Of a stretch of DNA of 64,000 nucleotides, positions 1-11,598 are shown in pieces. Under the pieces are notes generated by a model that was given only the letters and a program-made list of their open reading frames with translations, made no database searches and had not been told where the DNA came from. Numbering within the stretch: the stretch's first letter is position 1; each line of letters begins with the position of its first letter. The DNA is from Cordia subcordata. Lineage: Eukaryota > Streptophyta > Magnoliopsida > Boraginales > Cordiaceae. The position numbers and the translations under genes were made by a program. Where the stretch lies: contig JAPTOF010000007.1 of NCBI GenBank assembly GCA_028554755.1, positions 16,167,001 to 16,231,000 of the forward strand, read 5' to 3'.

Positions 1-634
1 AGCCTTCAAGAAGAGTTAATGAGGTAAGTGTTTCTTCAATTGATTCAAAGTTAACTCAACTAACTTCTCTTGTGCAAAGTTTGGTTGTCGGTGGTAATTG
101 TCCAATTCAAAAAGTTGCGGAATTTGTTGCATGGTGGGACACCCAACTAATATGTGTCTCACGCTCCAAAAAGAGGATCCACAACATGGTAATGCCATTG
201 GAGGGTTTTCCAGTCCACCACATCAAATATATGATACTTTTTTGAATATATACAACCCAGGTTGGAGGGATCACCCAAACTTGAGCTATGGAGCAAGGCC
301 ACAAAATTTTAATTCGCCAAATTCTTAATACTTCTAGCCACGACCAGCCCCACCACCGCAGCCCACACCTTCACGTTCAGGTAGTTTTCTTGAGGATATT
401 GTGAAATCTCTTGCGCTAAACACTCAACAATTTCAACAGGAAACAAGGGTAAGCATAAAGAATTTGGAGTCACAAATGAATCAATTACCCACATCTGTGG
501 GTAGGTTGGAGTCCCGTGGTAAATTACCTTCTCAAACGGTTGCTAATCCAAAAGAAAATGCATGTGCAGTCACTCTACAAAATGAAAAAAAACTGCTGGA
601 CAGTCAATGTTAGACTAGGCATGGGCACGAAAAG
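1..634 (+). pseudogene. gag: Athila gag, C-terminal part (broken)
   Basis: Remnant of the Gag capsid/nucleocapsid polyprotein. A frameshift near 110 separates a serine-rich, LTSLVQSLVVGG-containing stretch from the zinc knuckle CGICCMVGHPTNMC (from about 116), a CX2CX4HX4C type. It is followed by NPGWRDHPNLSYGARPQNF, the hallmark of Athila Gag. A stop interrupts near 326. From 401 a second piece carries QMNQLPTSVGRLESRGKLPS and the NPKENA box that precede protease in this lineage. The N-terminal capsid part is outside the window. The copy is not functional; recognition of the lineage is firm. Confidence 0.85.
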
Positions 635-1519
635 TTGACAGCACCCGAAATAGAAAAAGAAATAAAAAAAGAGGGCGTAAAACACAATAAAAAAGTGGTG
701 GACATCAATGAAACAGAGCCTAAAAATAGTATAGAGCTGGTGGTTAAGCCTCCTTTCCCCGAAAGATTCACAAAGTCCAAAAAAGAGAAGGAAGATAAGG
801 AGATTTTCGAGCTTTTTTGCAAGCTAGAGGTAAATATCCCTTTACTTGATGTAATTAAGCGAATACCTTGCTATGCGAAATTTCTTAAGGAGTTGTACAT
901 GAATAAAAAGAAACTTGCTGGTAATGAGAAGATAAGTGTGGTGGAGAATGTCTCCGCCATGCTTAAAAAGGATTTGCCTCCAATGCAAGGACCAAGGTAT
1001 GTTTGCTATTTCTTATAAAATAGGCTCTCTCGGTATCAAAAAAACTATGTGTGATCTAGAAGCGTCCATTAATGTTATGCCTAAGTTCATTATTCTACTT
1101 TGAATGATGGACCATTGAAAGTAGGACCTTTGAAAGAAACAGGCATTGTTTTTCAATTAGCTGATAGGTCTATGGTTTATCCTGAAGGTGTCTTAGAAGA
1201 TGTTTTAGTGCGAGTAGATGATTTAGTCTTTCCTATTGATTTTTATGTGCTTGATATAGAGGAAGATTCATCTTCCAAGTCTTGTGAAGTTTTGCTAGGA
1301 AGACCATTCCTTAATACAGCTAGGACTAAAATTGATGTGCACGAATGTATTCTCATTATGGAGTTTGATGGAGACATTGTTAAATTTGATGTTTATAATG
1401 ACATGAAAAATCTTAGTGAGGTGTCTTGTGTTTTTGCTTTAGAAATGGTTGATGATAATAAGTTAAATGTTATCTCTCGCGAAAATTGCTCTCTTGAAAA
1501 GCCAAAAGAATCTAAGTAG
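635..1519 (+). pseudogene. Athila retropepsin region (broken)
   Basis: Aspartic protease segment that would cleave the Gag-Pol polyprotein. The linker PPFPERFTKSKKEKEDKEIF and then AMLKKDLPP mark the usual approach to the domain. The active-site box reads CDLEASINVMP instead of DLGASINVMP: the Asp codon is at 1053-1055 and the next-but-one Gly is replaced by Glu (1059-1061). A frame change near 1000 and a stop near 1100 separate this from the downstream part (1100-1519), which contains LADRSMVYPEGVLEDVLV, DFYVLD and LLGRPFLNTARTKIDVH. The flap and C-terminal half are thus recognisable, but the reading frame and the active-site triad are damaged. Confidence 0.85.
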
Positions 1520-1582
1520 ACTTTTGCAGGTAGCACTAACTTGCAGGAACCAATTGCCTAGAGGATGAATTAAGGGAAGCCA

Positions 1583-1975
1583 ATGGGAGAAATTCAAAGC
1601 TGCTTGAATCTACCTATGGTGGATAAGAAGAGTGCACATAGAAACCTGCAACCTCAAGAGTTGGAGAAAAAGAAAAACAATGCTCGTAAGAAGGCAAAAG
1701 TTCGCAAGGAAAAGGAAAAAATTTTGCAAAAGAAAGTTATTGATGGAAAACAATTTTTAGTTGGACAAAAAGTTTTATATCATCACTCTGGTTTTAAATT
1801 GTTTCCTGAAGATCCACAGACCAAAGTATAGGTTCTTTTGTTATTACTAAATTGTTTTCTTGTGGTGCCGTTGAAGTGAAAAACTTGAGTAATGACAAAG
1901 TTATCAAAGTTGATGGACATCGTTTAAAGCCTGTCCATGATAGAATTGAGCTGAAAAAGTCTCTGAATAAAGCTT
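1583..1975 (+). pseudogene. Athila integrase C-terminal tail after internal deletion
   Basis: A lysine-rich stretch (about 1665-1735) leads into FLVGQKVLYHHSGFKLFPE, matching the SH3-like C-terminal region of Athila integrases (G-x-K-V-L-L-Y-x-S-R-L-K-L-F-P). A frameshift near 1830 follows; the VDGHRLKP-type end is readable to about 1975. Reverse transcriptase, RNase H and the zinc-finger and DDE parts of integrase are absent, so a deletion of several kilobases joined the post-protease region to this tail. Not functional. Confidence 0.75.
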
Positions 1976-4914
1976 AGATGAATTGGCTATGTCGAGCCAA
2001 CGATGTTAAACAAAGGTGCTGGTGGGAGGTAACCCACAGAGTTAGAAATTTCAATTTTGAGTTTTCTAGTTAATTTCCAATTTTTATAATTTTTTTTAGG
2101 AATTTTTATTTTATTTGTTTTTATCTTCTCCTTCCTTGAGAATCCTAACTTTGGTCTGAATGTGTTCTATGAGAGTTTTGATGTTTACAGGTAGGAGTTG
2201 CTTTGGAATTTTGGTGAGTTTTTGAGCTATTTTCTGAAAAATTGGGCACTGAACGTTTAGGCATGCCCACGCAGAGGCACAAGTGCTGTTTTAAAGAAAG
2301 CAAAAAAGTCAAACAAATCAACTTTATCTTATTTTCACTTTTGCTCCCTTCCTCTTCCTCAAGACTCTACCACCCCAAAACCTGTTGCTCCCTAACTGTG
2401 TCTCTTGTGTTGTAGATCCCGATTCAAAGTGTCCAACCTCACATGCTCCTAAATTTGATTTTTTGCGAAGTATTTCCTTTTGTTTTTCAGATTTGGTGCA
2501 ACAAACAAGGTATTTCGATATCTTTGCATTTTTTTTTATTTCTTGAAAATTTTTACATGTTGAGATTTTGAAAATTTTGTGCTTCAAGAATGTGGTTGAT
2601 AGGCTTTGTGGCATTTTTGGTTGGATTTCTTACTTAGGGATTGTATATTGTGATTACGATGAATTTTTTTGAAAATTTTATGCAACAATTAGGCATGCTT
2701 ATCATGAAAAACACATTTTGAACACCCCCGGCAAATTTACTTTCAAATATTTGGGTGGTATTTTGGCCTTTAAATCATTGGAGTTAGATAAAAAAAATCT
2801 TTGCTGAATACTTGCATAGCTTCTGGACAATTTTAAGATGAGAATTGATTCGATTCATGATTGGATTTAATCCACAAGGGGAGGAAGGTGTGTTTCTTTG
2901 TTTAAGTAGATCAAAGTTCACAAAAATTGATGAATCTCGTTAAATACCATGTCCCCACTCAGATGAATGATAGCCGGTTTCACCATCTCCCGCACCTCTT
3001 TTAAGGGAAGTCCTCTTACTTTTCCTTTTTTTCCTTAATTTTTTTTATCTTTCTTTTACTTTATTGCTTTCTTTTCTTTACACATTGAGGATAATGTGCG
3101 TGATAAACGTGGGGGAGGAATGCTTCATTTTAGTCCTTTATTTTGAGTCTTTTTTATGTTTCGATGTGTTTTTAATGTGGCATATTGAGTCTTGTGAATA
3201 TATGTGTTTTAGTTAGTATTTCTTTAGTCTTTTTGAGTCTTCATGAATAAAAAAAAAAGAAAAAAGGAAGAAAAAAGAGAAAAACTAGAAAAATGACAAA
3301 AAAGAAATTGTTACGTGTCTTGCAAAAATGTTTTTTTTAGAGTTTTTTGATGTCTTTGGTTTCATGTTTCCTTGAGTTAGAGTCAAATTAGTAAGTTTTT
3401 AAAAACTCTTCCTGTCAAATTCTTTTTCTTTTTACTAAACTTTCTTCCTTGTGAACTTGCACTTCTCTTGGAAAAAGTCTAATCCCTATGTTTGGGAAAC
3501 TTATTTTTGCAACATTAAGTTGATACATGCGGTAAATCCATCCCTATTGTATTTAGTTGTCTTTGATAGTTACTTTGAACATGCCTAGCTTGAACCTCGC
3601 TTAATCTTAACTTGAGCTTAAAAATGTGCATGTGCTTAAATTGAAGGCCAATGTTTAGTTTGAGTTTGATGGGTACTTGCATTGATTTATTTTTTGTGGT
3701 AAAATTGTGAAAGTGAGTGCCTAGGAAAGTTATGTCGAGGTTGAGGTCACTCTTGCAAAAGTGCTGAAAGTTAAATTGTGAAAAAAGACACAAAAAAAGT
3801 AAATTAAATAGGCTCCTTCTTACTCCACTAGTCTTCAAAAAAAAAAAAAAAAAAGAGAAAAGAAAAAAATGGACCATGAGTAGTGCTAAAAGCCACATAG
3901 AATTGTGTCCAATTGAGTAATCGAGGGCATTCATCACAAATGTTTGTCATCGCATAAAAAGATTGAGTGACATTCTAGGTAAATTATGAAAGTTATGTAT
4001 GAAAGTGAATGAAAGCAGTTGAAGTGATCCAGCCTTCCGGCAGTTGGGCCTAGGCACAAACTTGTTTTTCTTGAGGAATATTGCACATCAAAGTAGTGCT
4101 TTTAATTTCTCTTCTTTGCACTGGCATAATCATACTTGGCTTTAATCTTTTGTGTGTGCTTTAACTGGCGCAAGGTTCTTTTACATAGTGTTTGAGTGCT
4201 ATCCAAGTAACTTATACATGTGGTGGTAATTGTTTTATCTTGCTACAAGTTGGCTTACCTTTGTTTTCCTTCTCAAGTTTCTTTGAGTTGAGGTAGAAGG
4301 GTTTTTGAAGGTTTGTGTGCCAATGTTTACTTTGTGAGAAGGTTGAGTTATTTTGAAGCTTGGGGGAAATTTCTACTGGCATTCTTCTGGGTAAATACTG
4401 CATGTCGGCATGTTTTCTTGTGGAAAATTTTTTGTTTTTGGGGGAATTCTTTTGCTAAAAGTTGGGTTTCTTTTTGAAAACCTTTTGGTTGAGTCAAGTC
4501 TTCTTATTTGAAGTGCTGCAAAAGTTTTTGAAGTTTAAAGCTTTTTTGTTGAAAAGTTGAAGTATTGTATGACTGATGAAGAAAGATGGTTTGGTTTGTG
4601 GATTTGGGAAGAACTTTGAGAATACTTGTTTGATGTAGTATACTTGAGCTAGCTTTGGATTAATGCTTGCATTGATAAGATGAAGTCTTGATCGCTGCAT
4701 GTCTTAATTGTGATTGGCAATATGTATGAAATTAGGTATTGGAGTGTTTAGGAAGGCGTACGAACATTGATTTTATGATTGCCTTATGGTTGTTCTTAGT
4801 TTGAGAAGTTGGCATCTTTGCAAAGCTATACTAATGGTCAATCTTATATGTAGATTCTCTGTTCTTAACTGTTTTCATGCTTGAGGGCAATCATGGTCTA
4901 AGTGTGGGAGAATT
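1976..4914 (+). other. Athila A noncoding 3' region and polypurine tract
   Basis: About 2.9 kb between the pol end and the LTR with no supportable gene. It opens with the conserved post-pol segment (ACGATGTTAAACAAAG and GGGAGGTAACCCA, 2003-2037). It contains a second purine-rich box after CATTGAGGATAATGTG at about 3084-3120, and ends with the polypurine tract GTGTGGGAGAATT directly before the LTR. The same blocks occur in reverse in element B (20050-23530). Poly-A and poly-T runs at 3245-3290 and 3835-3860 create low-complexity open frames that are not genes. Confidence 0.75.
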
Positions 4915-6306
4915 TGATAAGTTAGAAATAAGCCTTTAATTCATAGTTAATTGTGCTTAATTCTTAAATTGGATGCTTCTTAATTGGTGTTTTTGATGTG
5001 TTTTCGCATGTTCATGCTTGGGAAAGGGAGTTGGATGTATTATATATGGATTCAAAGGCTTTTTGGATGTGTTTGTTGCTGATAAAATTGATTATGCCCA
5101 CCTTGGAAAATACCATGTAATTTTTACGTAGGATTGACCAAGCTTTGACCAAGACTTGAAGATTTTTTGCAGTAGTTATGGAAAGGATTTGCATTGGAGA
5201 CTTGCCAAATCTTGGAAAGGAAGAAAATTAATTCTAGAAGACTTTTATTAAGGATTTTTACCTTTTTATTTTCCTTAGCTTTAAAGAGTTTCCTTATTTG
5301 AGAAGGACTCTAGTTAGAAACTTCTCCTATATATGTTCCTATGTACAATTCATAGAGAGATCCAAACTTTATTCAGAATATTTCCAACAAACTTTTGTTT
5401 CTCTATGGCACCATCTTCATGGAGATGGAGTTCTAAACTTCTTTCTAGCCAAGGGTTAATCAAGATTTCGGTTCTTTAATTCCGTGAGATCTAATTGTTT
5501 TATTCCTTTCATGCAATTTTGGTATTTTACATATATACTGTTTTAAGAATTAATATTGTTCTGTGATTGTTTAATTTTGTGCACGATTATTCAATTGTAT
5601 GATAATAGATAGCCAATTAGATTAATTTAATTAATCTAAGAATAGTGATAACCAGGTTTCCTGTGTAATTACGAAATCTAAATAAGCGATTATCGTGAGA
5701 ATGGTTGACTTTTAGAATTGAGTCTTTCTAGAGTTTTATTGCTGCTGTTAGATAGACTCCACGGGCATCTCCGGGGGTTAGAACGTCTAATATGTAATAC
5801 GATAGTGGGAGAAATCGTAGGGGATTTAAACCGTTATCAATACTATAAGGAAAGAGGAGGTTATTAGGCCGTGCTAATAACCATAACTGATTTATCATAA
5901 TAGTTGGAAGTATCTTTGCATCTAGGATTGGATTTATTGACCGAAATTGAGATTATACCTTAGGCTAGATTTAATTCTCATTGATTTCCTGTTTTTCCAG
6001 TTTTACGTGAACTTAGGATTACATGTTTTAGTCGTTTTTATTTTTATTTACATTTTTTTTATTTTCTACCCAACTGTGTGCCCACGCTTAGCAGACTAGT
6101 GTGATAGACAATTTTGTTTATTTTACTTTTTTGCATTAAAACCCCCCCTTCTTTAATTGTAACTTATTTGATTAATCTACTTGATGCAATTAGCATAACA
6201 TAATCTCCAAATCTCTATGGACTCGACCTTTTTCTCTCCATGTACTCAATTTAAATTCGCGAGGTAAGAATTGGTATTTTATTTTTAGTGGTTTTGACAC
6301 CCATCA
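4915..6306 (+). repeat. 3' LTR of Athila element A
   Basis: 1392-bp LTR beginning TGATAAGTTAG and ending ACACCCATCA, so it has TG...CA ends. It is recognised by homology to the two LTRs of element B in opposite orientation (18721-20049 and 23725-25049), which share both ends and internal blocks such as the segment around 5750-5890. A TATA-like CTATATATG lies at about 5327-5335. The duplicated target site can be read only on the right (CAAGC, 6307-6311). Confidence 0.85.
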
Positions 6307-7950
6307 CAAGCACATAAAACCAATAGGACACATAAGATCATTGGCTTGAACTAAGACATCCTTTAAAACACCTTTAGGAACTAAGACATCCTCTAAAACA
6401 CCTTTTGGCTAAATCATGGACCTATCGTCAAGTTAAAGAACCAGACCAGTTTCTTTTAGAGGTCCATCATCCAAAGAAAAATAAATAGACTTCGGCATAA
6501 CATTTATGGACACTCCTAAATGAGACATAGCCCTTTTTATCCACAAAATGTCTATTCTGCAAGAGATAGAGAACATATTTTGGTCCTTGCATTTAGGTGG
6601 TAAATCCTTTTTAAGCATGGTGGAGAAGTTCTCCCCAACACTTATTCAAGCGCAACTTTAAGAAATTTCACGTAGTGAGGTACTCGTTGAATCACATCAA
6701 GTAAGGAATATTTAACTCGATTTTATAGAAGATCTCAAGTATCTATTTCTCTTCCTTCTCCTTCTTTGAATTTGCAAACCTCTCTAGGAATTGAGGTTTT
6801 ATCACCAACTCCTTGGGGCTTTTTATTCTCCACTTCTTCATTGTCTTCTTTTGCATTTTGTTGTATAGTGATTCTTTTTCTTTCTCTGCCTCTGTTTCTG
6901 TTCTTGCCTCCTAGGTGTGCCCACACATAATCTGGCATGGACCTTCTTGCAGCTCTTTTTCACTTCTTTAGGTGGTTGCACATACACTTTGCTTTGGATT
7001 GAGAACTATTTGTGAAGGCAGCTTTCCTTGAGACTCCAGTTGACTTATGGATGTCGCCAATTGACCCATTTGATTCTCCAAATTCTTTATACTTGCTCTC
7101 GTTTACTATTGAAATTGTTGTGTGTTTATTGTGAGGGTTTTAACGATTTCTTGAAGAGGCATACCTATATTAGAGGAAGACGGTTGTTGGTGGGAAGGTG
7201 GTTGCGGCTGAAATTGCTGTGTATTTGGTCGATTAAAGTTTTACGTCCTTGCTCCATAGCTAAGGTTTAGGTGGTCCCTCCAACATAGGTTATAAGTGTT
7301 TCAATAAGGATCATACCTCTCTTGTGGTAGACCATGGAATCCTCCAATGGTATTGATATGTTGTTGGTCATATTTTTGTAGTGTAGGGCACATATGAGTA
7401 GGATGACCCACAGTAGTACATATCCTGCAAACTTTAACTTGGGGCACTCTTCCAACAACCAAACTTTGAACTAAAATAATTAGTTGAGAAATTTGTGATT
7501 CAAGAGAAGAAACAATTACCTCATTCACCCTTCTTGAAGACTCTTATTTGTTCCCAAATTGTTGTGAATTTGTAGCCATGATTGAGATTAAATCTCTAGC
7601 AGCTTGTGGGGTTTTATCATGAATGCACCTCTGCTAGTGGCATCTATCATTCTTCTCTCAATGGGAAGCAATCCGTCATGAAAATACTAGATGAGAAATT
7701 GTTCGAAAATCCCATGTTGAGTGCAACTTGTGCATAACCTCTTGAATCTTTTCCAATACTCATAAAGAGACTCGGTTTCCTTTTGCCTTTTGGCATAAAT
7801 CTCCCTTCTAATTACTGCTGCTCTTGTGGCAGGAAAAAACTTGTCAAGAAAAGCCCTTGCCATCTTGACAAACTCATCAAGTACGAGTATTTCCTTAGGT
7901 GAGAAGAGATGCATTCCTCTGGTCTCCTTAGAGCTCCTCAATCCATCACT
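6307..7950 (-). pseudogene. gag: Athila gag-protease fragment, opposite strand
   Basis: Second Athila copy reading right to left. From 7941 it shows Gag capsid sequence (AFLDKFFPATRAAVIRREIY, SLYEYWKRFKRL), then at about 7520-7300 the zinc knuckle CRICTTVGHPTHMC, then broken linker sequence to 6950, and protease from about 6618. The protease box reads SHLGVSINVMP: the catalytic Asp of DLGAS is His. A 30-bp tandem duplication repeats PKGVLEDVLV within protease (6344-6403). The fragment stops at 6307, exactly at the LTR edge of element A, as expected if A inserted into this older copy. Many stops and frameshifts. Confidence 0.85.
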
Positions 7951-7974
7951 CTAAATGTTGCTTAAAACTCAAGT

Positions 7975-8760
7975 AATACTCACTGGAAATTCAACAACAA
8001 TAATTGGAATGTCTCTTCCAATCACCGTAATCAAAATCAAAAGTGAAAAACTGGAGAACAAAACAAGGGTGGCTCTTCGAAACCATCTATAATGTGTTAG
8101 TTCTGTGATGAGAAAGGCCATTCTGCCTGTTAGTGGCATGCTGTGAAAAGGCTTTTGTTTCCTTCCTTTCCTTCGAAGGTGAATGCTACTGTCACAAATA
8201 CAGGCAATTCTTGGTTGCAGGATTTGGGTGTCTTACATCATATCACAAATGAGGATAATAATCAGTCGCTTAACCATATGAAGGTACAGATGAAGTTATT
8301 ATTAGGGATGGAACAGGTTTGAATATATCCACATTGTTACTACCATCTTACCCTCTACTTCCTTTGAATTATCTAACGTGCTTTGCATCCTTTCCATGGA
8401 TAAAAATCTCATTTTTGTCAAAAGATTTTGCAAAATAAACAATACAACTTCTAAGTTATTTCTCTCTGGTTTTTGTGTTAAGGATCTTTCCACGGGACAC
8501 TTCTTCCAATGGGACCAACCAAGAATAGTGTCTATGAATGGGCTACTGATGATGAGCAAACCTCTAAGTCGAGTCCAATACTGGGTGTGGCAATGTCACA
8601 TCGCAAATGGCATGATAGATTGGCTCATCCTTCTCCACAAAATCTCTAATTTATAGTGGTCAAATTTCAGCGTATGATGTCTCTAAAAACAATGTGTACG
8701 AGTCTTGCTACTCTAATAAAAGTTTGTTTGCTTGAAAATACTTTCACTTGGCTACAAGCC
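7975..8760 (+). pseudogene. Ty1/copia gag-protease-pre-integrase fragment
   Basis: Degraded copia remnant on +. A zinc-knuckle relic (CDEKGHSAC, about 8114-8140) is followed by NATVTNTGNSWLQDLGVLHHIT, where the protease box DTGASHHIT is mutated to DLGVLHHIT. Then come the DGTGL segment, KDLSTG (about 8480-8500) and the GAG-pre-integrase box WHDRLAHPSPQNL (about 8608-8650). Several frameshifts and stops separate these pieces. Homology fades near 8760 before the integrase core. Confidence 0.75.
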
Positions 8761-10071
8761 CTCAGCACAATCTTGATCAGGCCTTTCGCTTACATGGAGA
8801 CGACACGTCCTCCATCTATGCCTATGCAGCCACTTGATTTCCTTTTGCAACTCTTTGATTGTGGGTTCTACCCGTGACCTCGACTCGGTCCTAGGACTTG
8901 TATCAGCACGGATGACGTACTTCCTAATCGTAGTATTAATTCCACAACTAAAATAAATACAAAGGATCTAGAAAAAAATAAAACGACTATCAGAATTATC
9001 ACTGGCCAAAAATTCATTACCTATAAAAGAAGTTTACAAAAAGTGCAAAACTTTTAATAGACCATAAACTTAATTACAGTAAAATTGCTAACAATGACAC
9101 CATAAACCTAATTACAGTGAAATTGCCAAGACATAAAACAATTACAACTGAAGGAGGGATCTAAACTAAAAATCGAATTATAGAAGACGTTAACCAATCA
9201 TAAAATGAATTAAGCAAGTGCTTACCCAAGCCATAAAGTAAATTACAGCGATTACTACGAAATAATGCTCAATCCCTAAAGGGAATTCCAGCAATTGGGT
9301 TAAATCATGCAAGAGCTATGCTACAGCTAGACTACGAGATACTTAGGCTATGACGAAGCTGGATTTAGAGCTAAGATATGAAAAGCTATGATAGAATAAA
9401 GTGTTTGGTAGTTGTGGAACCCCTCTCGTTTAAGTATCGACCTGTTTTTATTTCCATCCGTCACCAAGATTTCTCAACAAATCGCCTTATACTTGGAATC
9501 GTGCCAGATCGTGGGGGTTTACTCTAATTCCTCGTTGATTATTCCCCTGTATTTCGCTCAACAGTTATTTTGCGTGCATGTGCTCTTTGACTTGGTCATT
9601 TTATTTGAATTCTGCGCGTGGCTCTTACTTCCGTATACTCTTTGGTTGTGCAATCGACTTGCTTGCTCTTTTAGCTTTGCCTCTGTAGCTTCTTTCGTCC
9701 CACCTTCTCGGCCTCATTCCTTCTCATTGGCCTTTAGGCTGCTAAGTTGCAAATTTCGGGTGCAAACAATGTCCACATAAGTTATTCAAATGACATCGGG
9801 AAATTTGGACTGCTTATGCCACATGACGTGCATGCTTCCTTAATGCGGTTGATATCCAGGCCACTTCAAATTCTACAAACAGCTCCCACCCTTGGAGTTT
9901 TCCCGCATTTAATGCACTTCGTAGCCTGTTGCCCATATCCTCTATTGGCACTAACCCTGCATCTTCACGTGTTCCACTAATCTTTCCTCCCCTCATAACC
10001 CTTGGCATTGAGCCCTGTTACCAAATTTGACGTTCTTGCACCTTTTGAGTTTACCATGATTCCAGGATAGA

Positions 10072-10531
10072 GGACTTGTTTGGATTAAATTTTTTTTTTT
10101 TTTGAAAAAAATAATTTTTTTTTAAAAAAAATTACATTAGATTTGAAATGGTCGGTTTAGATTGACTTTTTTAAAAAAAAAAAAACTTTTTTTTGAAAAA
10201 ATTATATTAAATTTGTAATAACTATATGATTTGACTTCCAAAAAAGCTAAAACTCTAAAAAAAGGTTCAACTACAACTTTTTTTTAGAAGCCAGAAATTT
10301 CAACTTCTTAAAAAAAGGCTATTTTTTAAAAGTTGTTAAAAAAATACTTTTGAAAAAAACCAATCCAAATAGGCCCTAACTATTTGATTTGGCTTCCAAA
10401 AAAGCTGAAACTCTGGAAAAAAACTCAAATATAATTTTTTTTAAAAGTCAAAATTTTCAACTTATCAAAAAAAATTATTTTTAAAAAACTGTTAAAAAAA
10501 CACTTTTAAAAAAAGTCAATTCAAACGGGCC
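10072..10531. mobile_element. MITE-like element with internal duplication
   Basis: A-rich and T-rich sequence with imperfect terminal inverted repeats: CTTGTTTGGATTAAA on the left and the complement of GGCCCGTTTGAATTGAC on the right. This GTTTGGATT type is common in plant hAT-like MITEs. It contains two diverged copies of a roughly 155-bp unit (about 10219-10378 and 10379-10531), each starting AACTAT-TGATTTG-CTTCCAAAAAAGCT, so one end seems duplicated. No clear target duplication was found. No coding capacity. Confidence 0.55.
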
Positions 10532-10584
10532 GGAATCTCATAACCCGTCTGATGTGGCCTTGATTAGTATAAATCAGCTGTCGT

Positions 10585-11598
10585 TCCTGATCTATAAAAG
10601 CACTTGGGTATCATTTTCTTCTCTATTTTAACCTTCTCAACACTCTAGTCCCACAAAATCTCCAGAAAGCTCAACCTCAGCCTCCAAAACAAAGACGAAT
10701 GAACAATTCATCCGTTGCGACCTAATTAGACCTTTTAGGACCACTGACTCTAGCAAGATATCTGTTGACAACCCAATTCAAATTGAGGACTCCCCTCGTC
10801 GATTCACGTTCGGACCCTGTTTCGTCCACGAACCAATGCCTCCTTATGATCAATACGTGCCATTAGTAAACAAGGACTTGTTACTCCTTCTGGCCGGCGA
10901 AGAAAACCCAGTGCTGACCTTGTTCCAAAAACAACCATCTAGAGCCTGGCCTTATGGAGACCGTGGCTTCAGCTGCTTTTCAACCTGCGATAAGAGTCCG
11001 TTCGTTTCTTTACCTTCATATTGTTTGAAGGTTACCCGATAGGAATATTAACTTTCTCCTTTCCTGCAGCTTGCCATCCCCAAACTTGTTGAATTCCTCA
11101 ACGATCCTCTCTTAGGACACCCTGAAGCCTCCATGAATGATTTATTAAGTGGGTGTATCATTGTTTCTCTAATTTCTTCACGCAGGTTTCATTTTCTGTA
11201 GACGAACAACCTCTTAGTCAGCAAACATCACTTGGTACCATCAGAACTGCCCGAAACTTTTCCCTGTTTGCTCCTTACTCATCCCCTAGATTCAGCCAGC
11301 TTTCAAATAACTTGGAACTTATTACATTAGCCACTGATCTTCCTATATCCCAACCTGTTGCCAAGACCCTTTTGGCCGAGACGTCACCGCTAGTGCGCGG
11401 GTGCTCCAAGGCTAACCTGTGATAGAGAGAGTGCAGCAGCAAAAGCAACAACTCCGCTATTTGACTGCCCAGATTGAACAAGTCAACTTGGAGAGGGGAG
11501 AAAGAGAATGCAAAAGATTGGCCGTCCTAGAGGACCTGCCTTATTGGAAGACACGAGTTGCTCAGCTGGAGTTGGACTTGGCTGCCGCTCGTAACTGA
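10585..11598 (+). pseudogene. Unrecognised coding remnant, antisense to the Tat element, with TATA box and coiled-coil end
   Basis: A TATA-like CTATAAAAG (10592-10600) is followed by a pyrimidine-rich leader and an open stretch from about 10635 to 11042 (including FGPCFVHEPMPPYDQYVP and AGEENPVL) that lacks a convincing ATG. A second open stretch lies at 11153-11422 (SFSVDEQPLSQQTS). A third, about 11423-11598, encodes a charged heptad-like helix (QQQKQQLRYLTAQIEQVNLE, then WKTRVAQLELDLAAAR). Frameshifts or introns separate them. I do not recognise the family. Tat-lineage elements such as Grande are known to carry an extra antisense gene between pol and the 3' LTR, and this remnant lies where such a gene would be. 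That assignment is inference. Confidence 0.45.

Larger units (their letters stand above)
1..6306 (+). mobile_element. Athila-type Ty3/gypsy retrotransposon A, 5' end outside window, internally deleted
   Basis: Degraded LTR retrotransposon on the + strand. In order it holds the gag C-terminus (1-634), protease region (about 635-1519), integrase C-terminal tail (about 1690-1975), a long noncoding 3' region, a polypurine tract and one LTR (4915-6306). Reverse transcriptase, RNase H and the integrase core are missing: protease is followed almost directly by the integrase tail. Lineage is inferred from the gag zinc knuckle followed by the YNPGWRDHPN box, the INVMP protease motif and the post-pol segment with a GGGAGGTAACCCA-type motif. 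Frameshifts and stops are frequent, so it cannot move by itself. Its 5' LTR should lie left of the window. Confidence 0.85.

Noticed and set aside
3515..3937. 140-codon - strand open frame
   Set aside because: Largely the complement of poly-A and A/G-rich sequence in the Athila 3' region; no motif.
9412..9980. Open frames of 122 and 77 codons at 9.4-10.0 kb
   Set aside because: Leu/Phe-rich frames in probable Tat LTR sequence, opposite to the element; no recognisable family.
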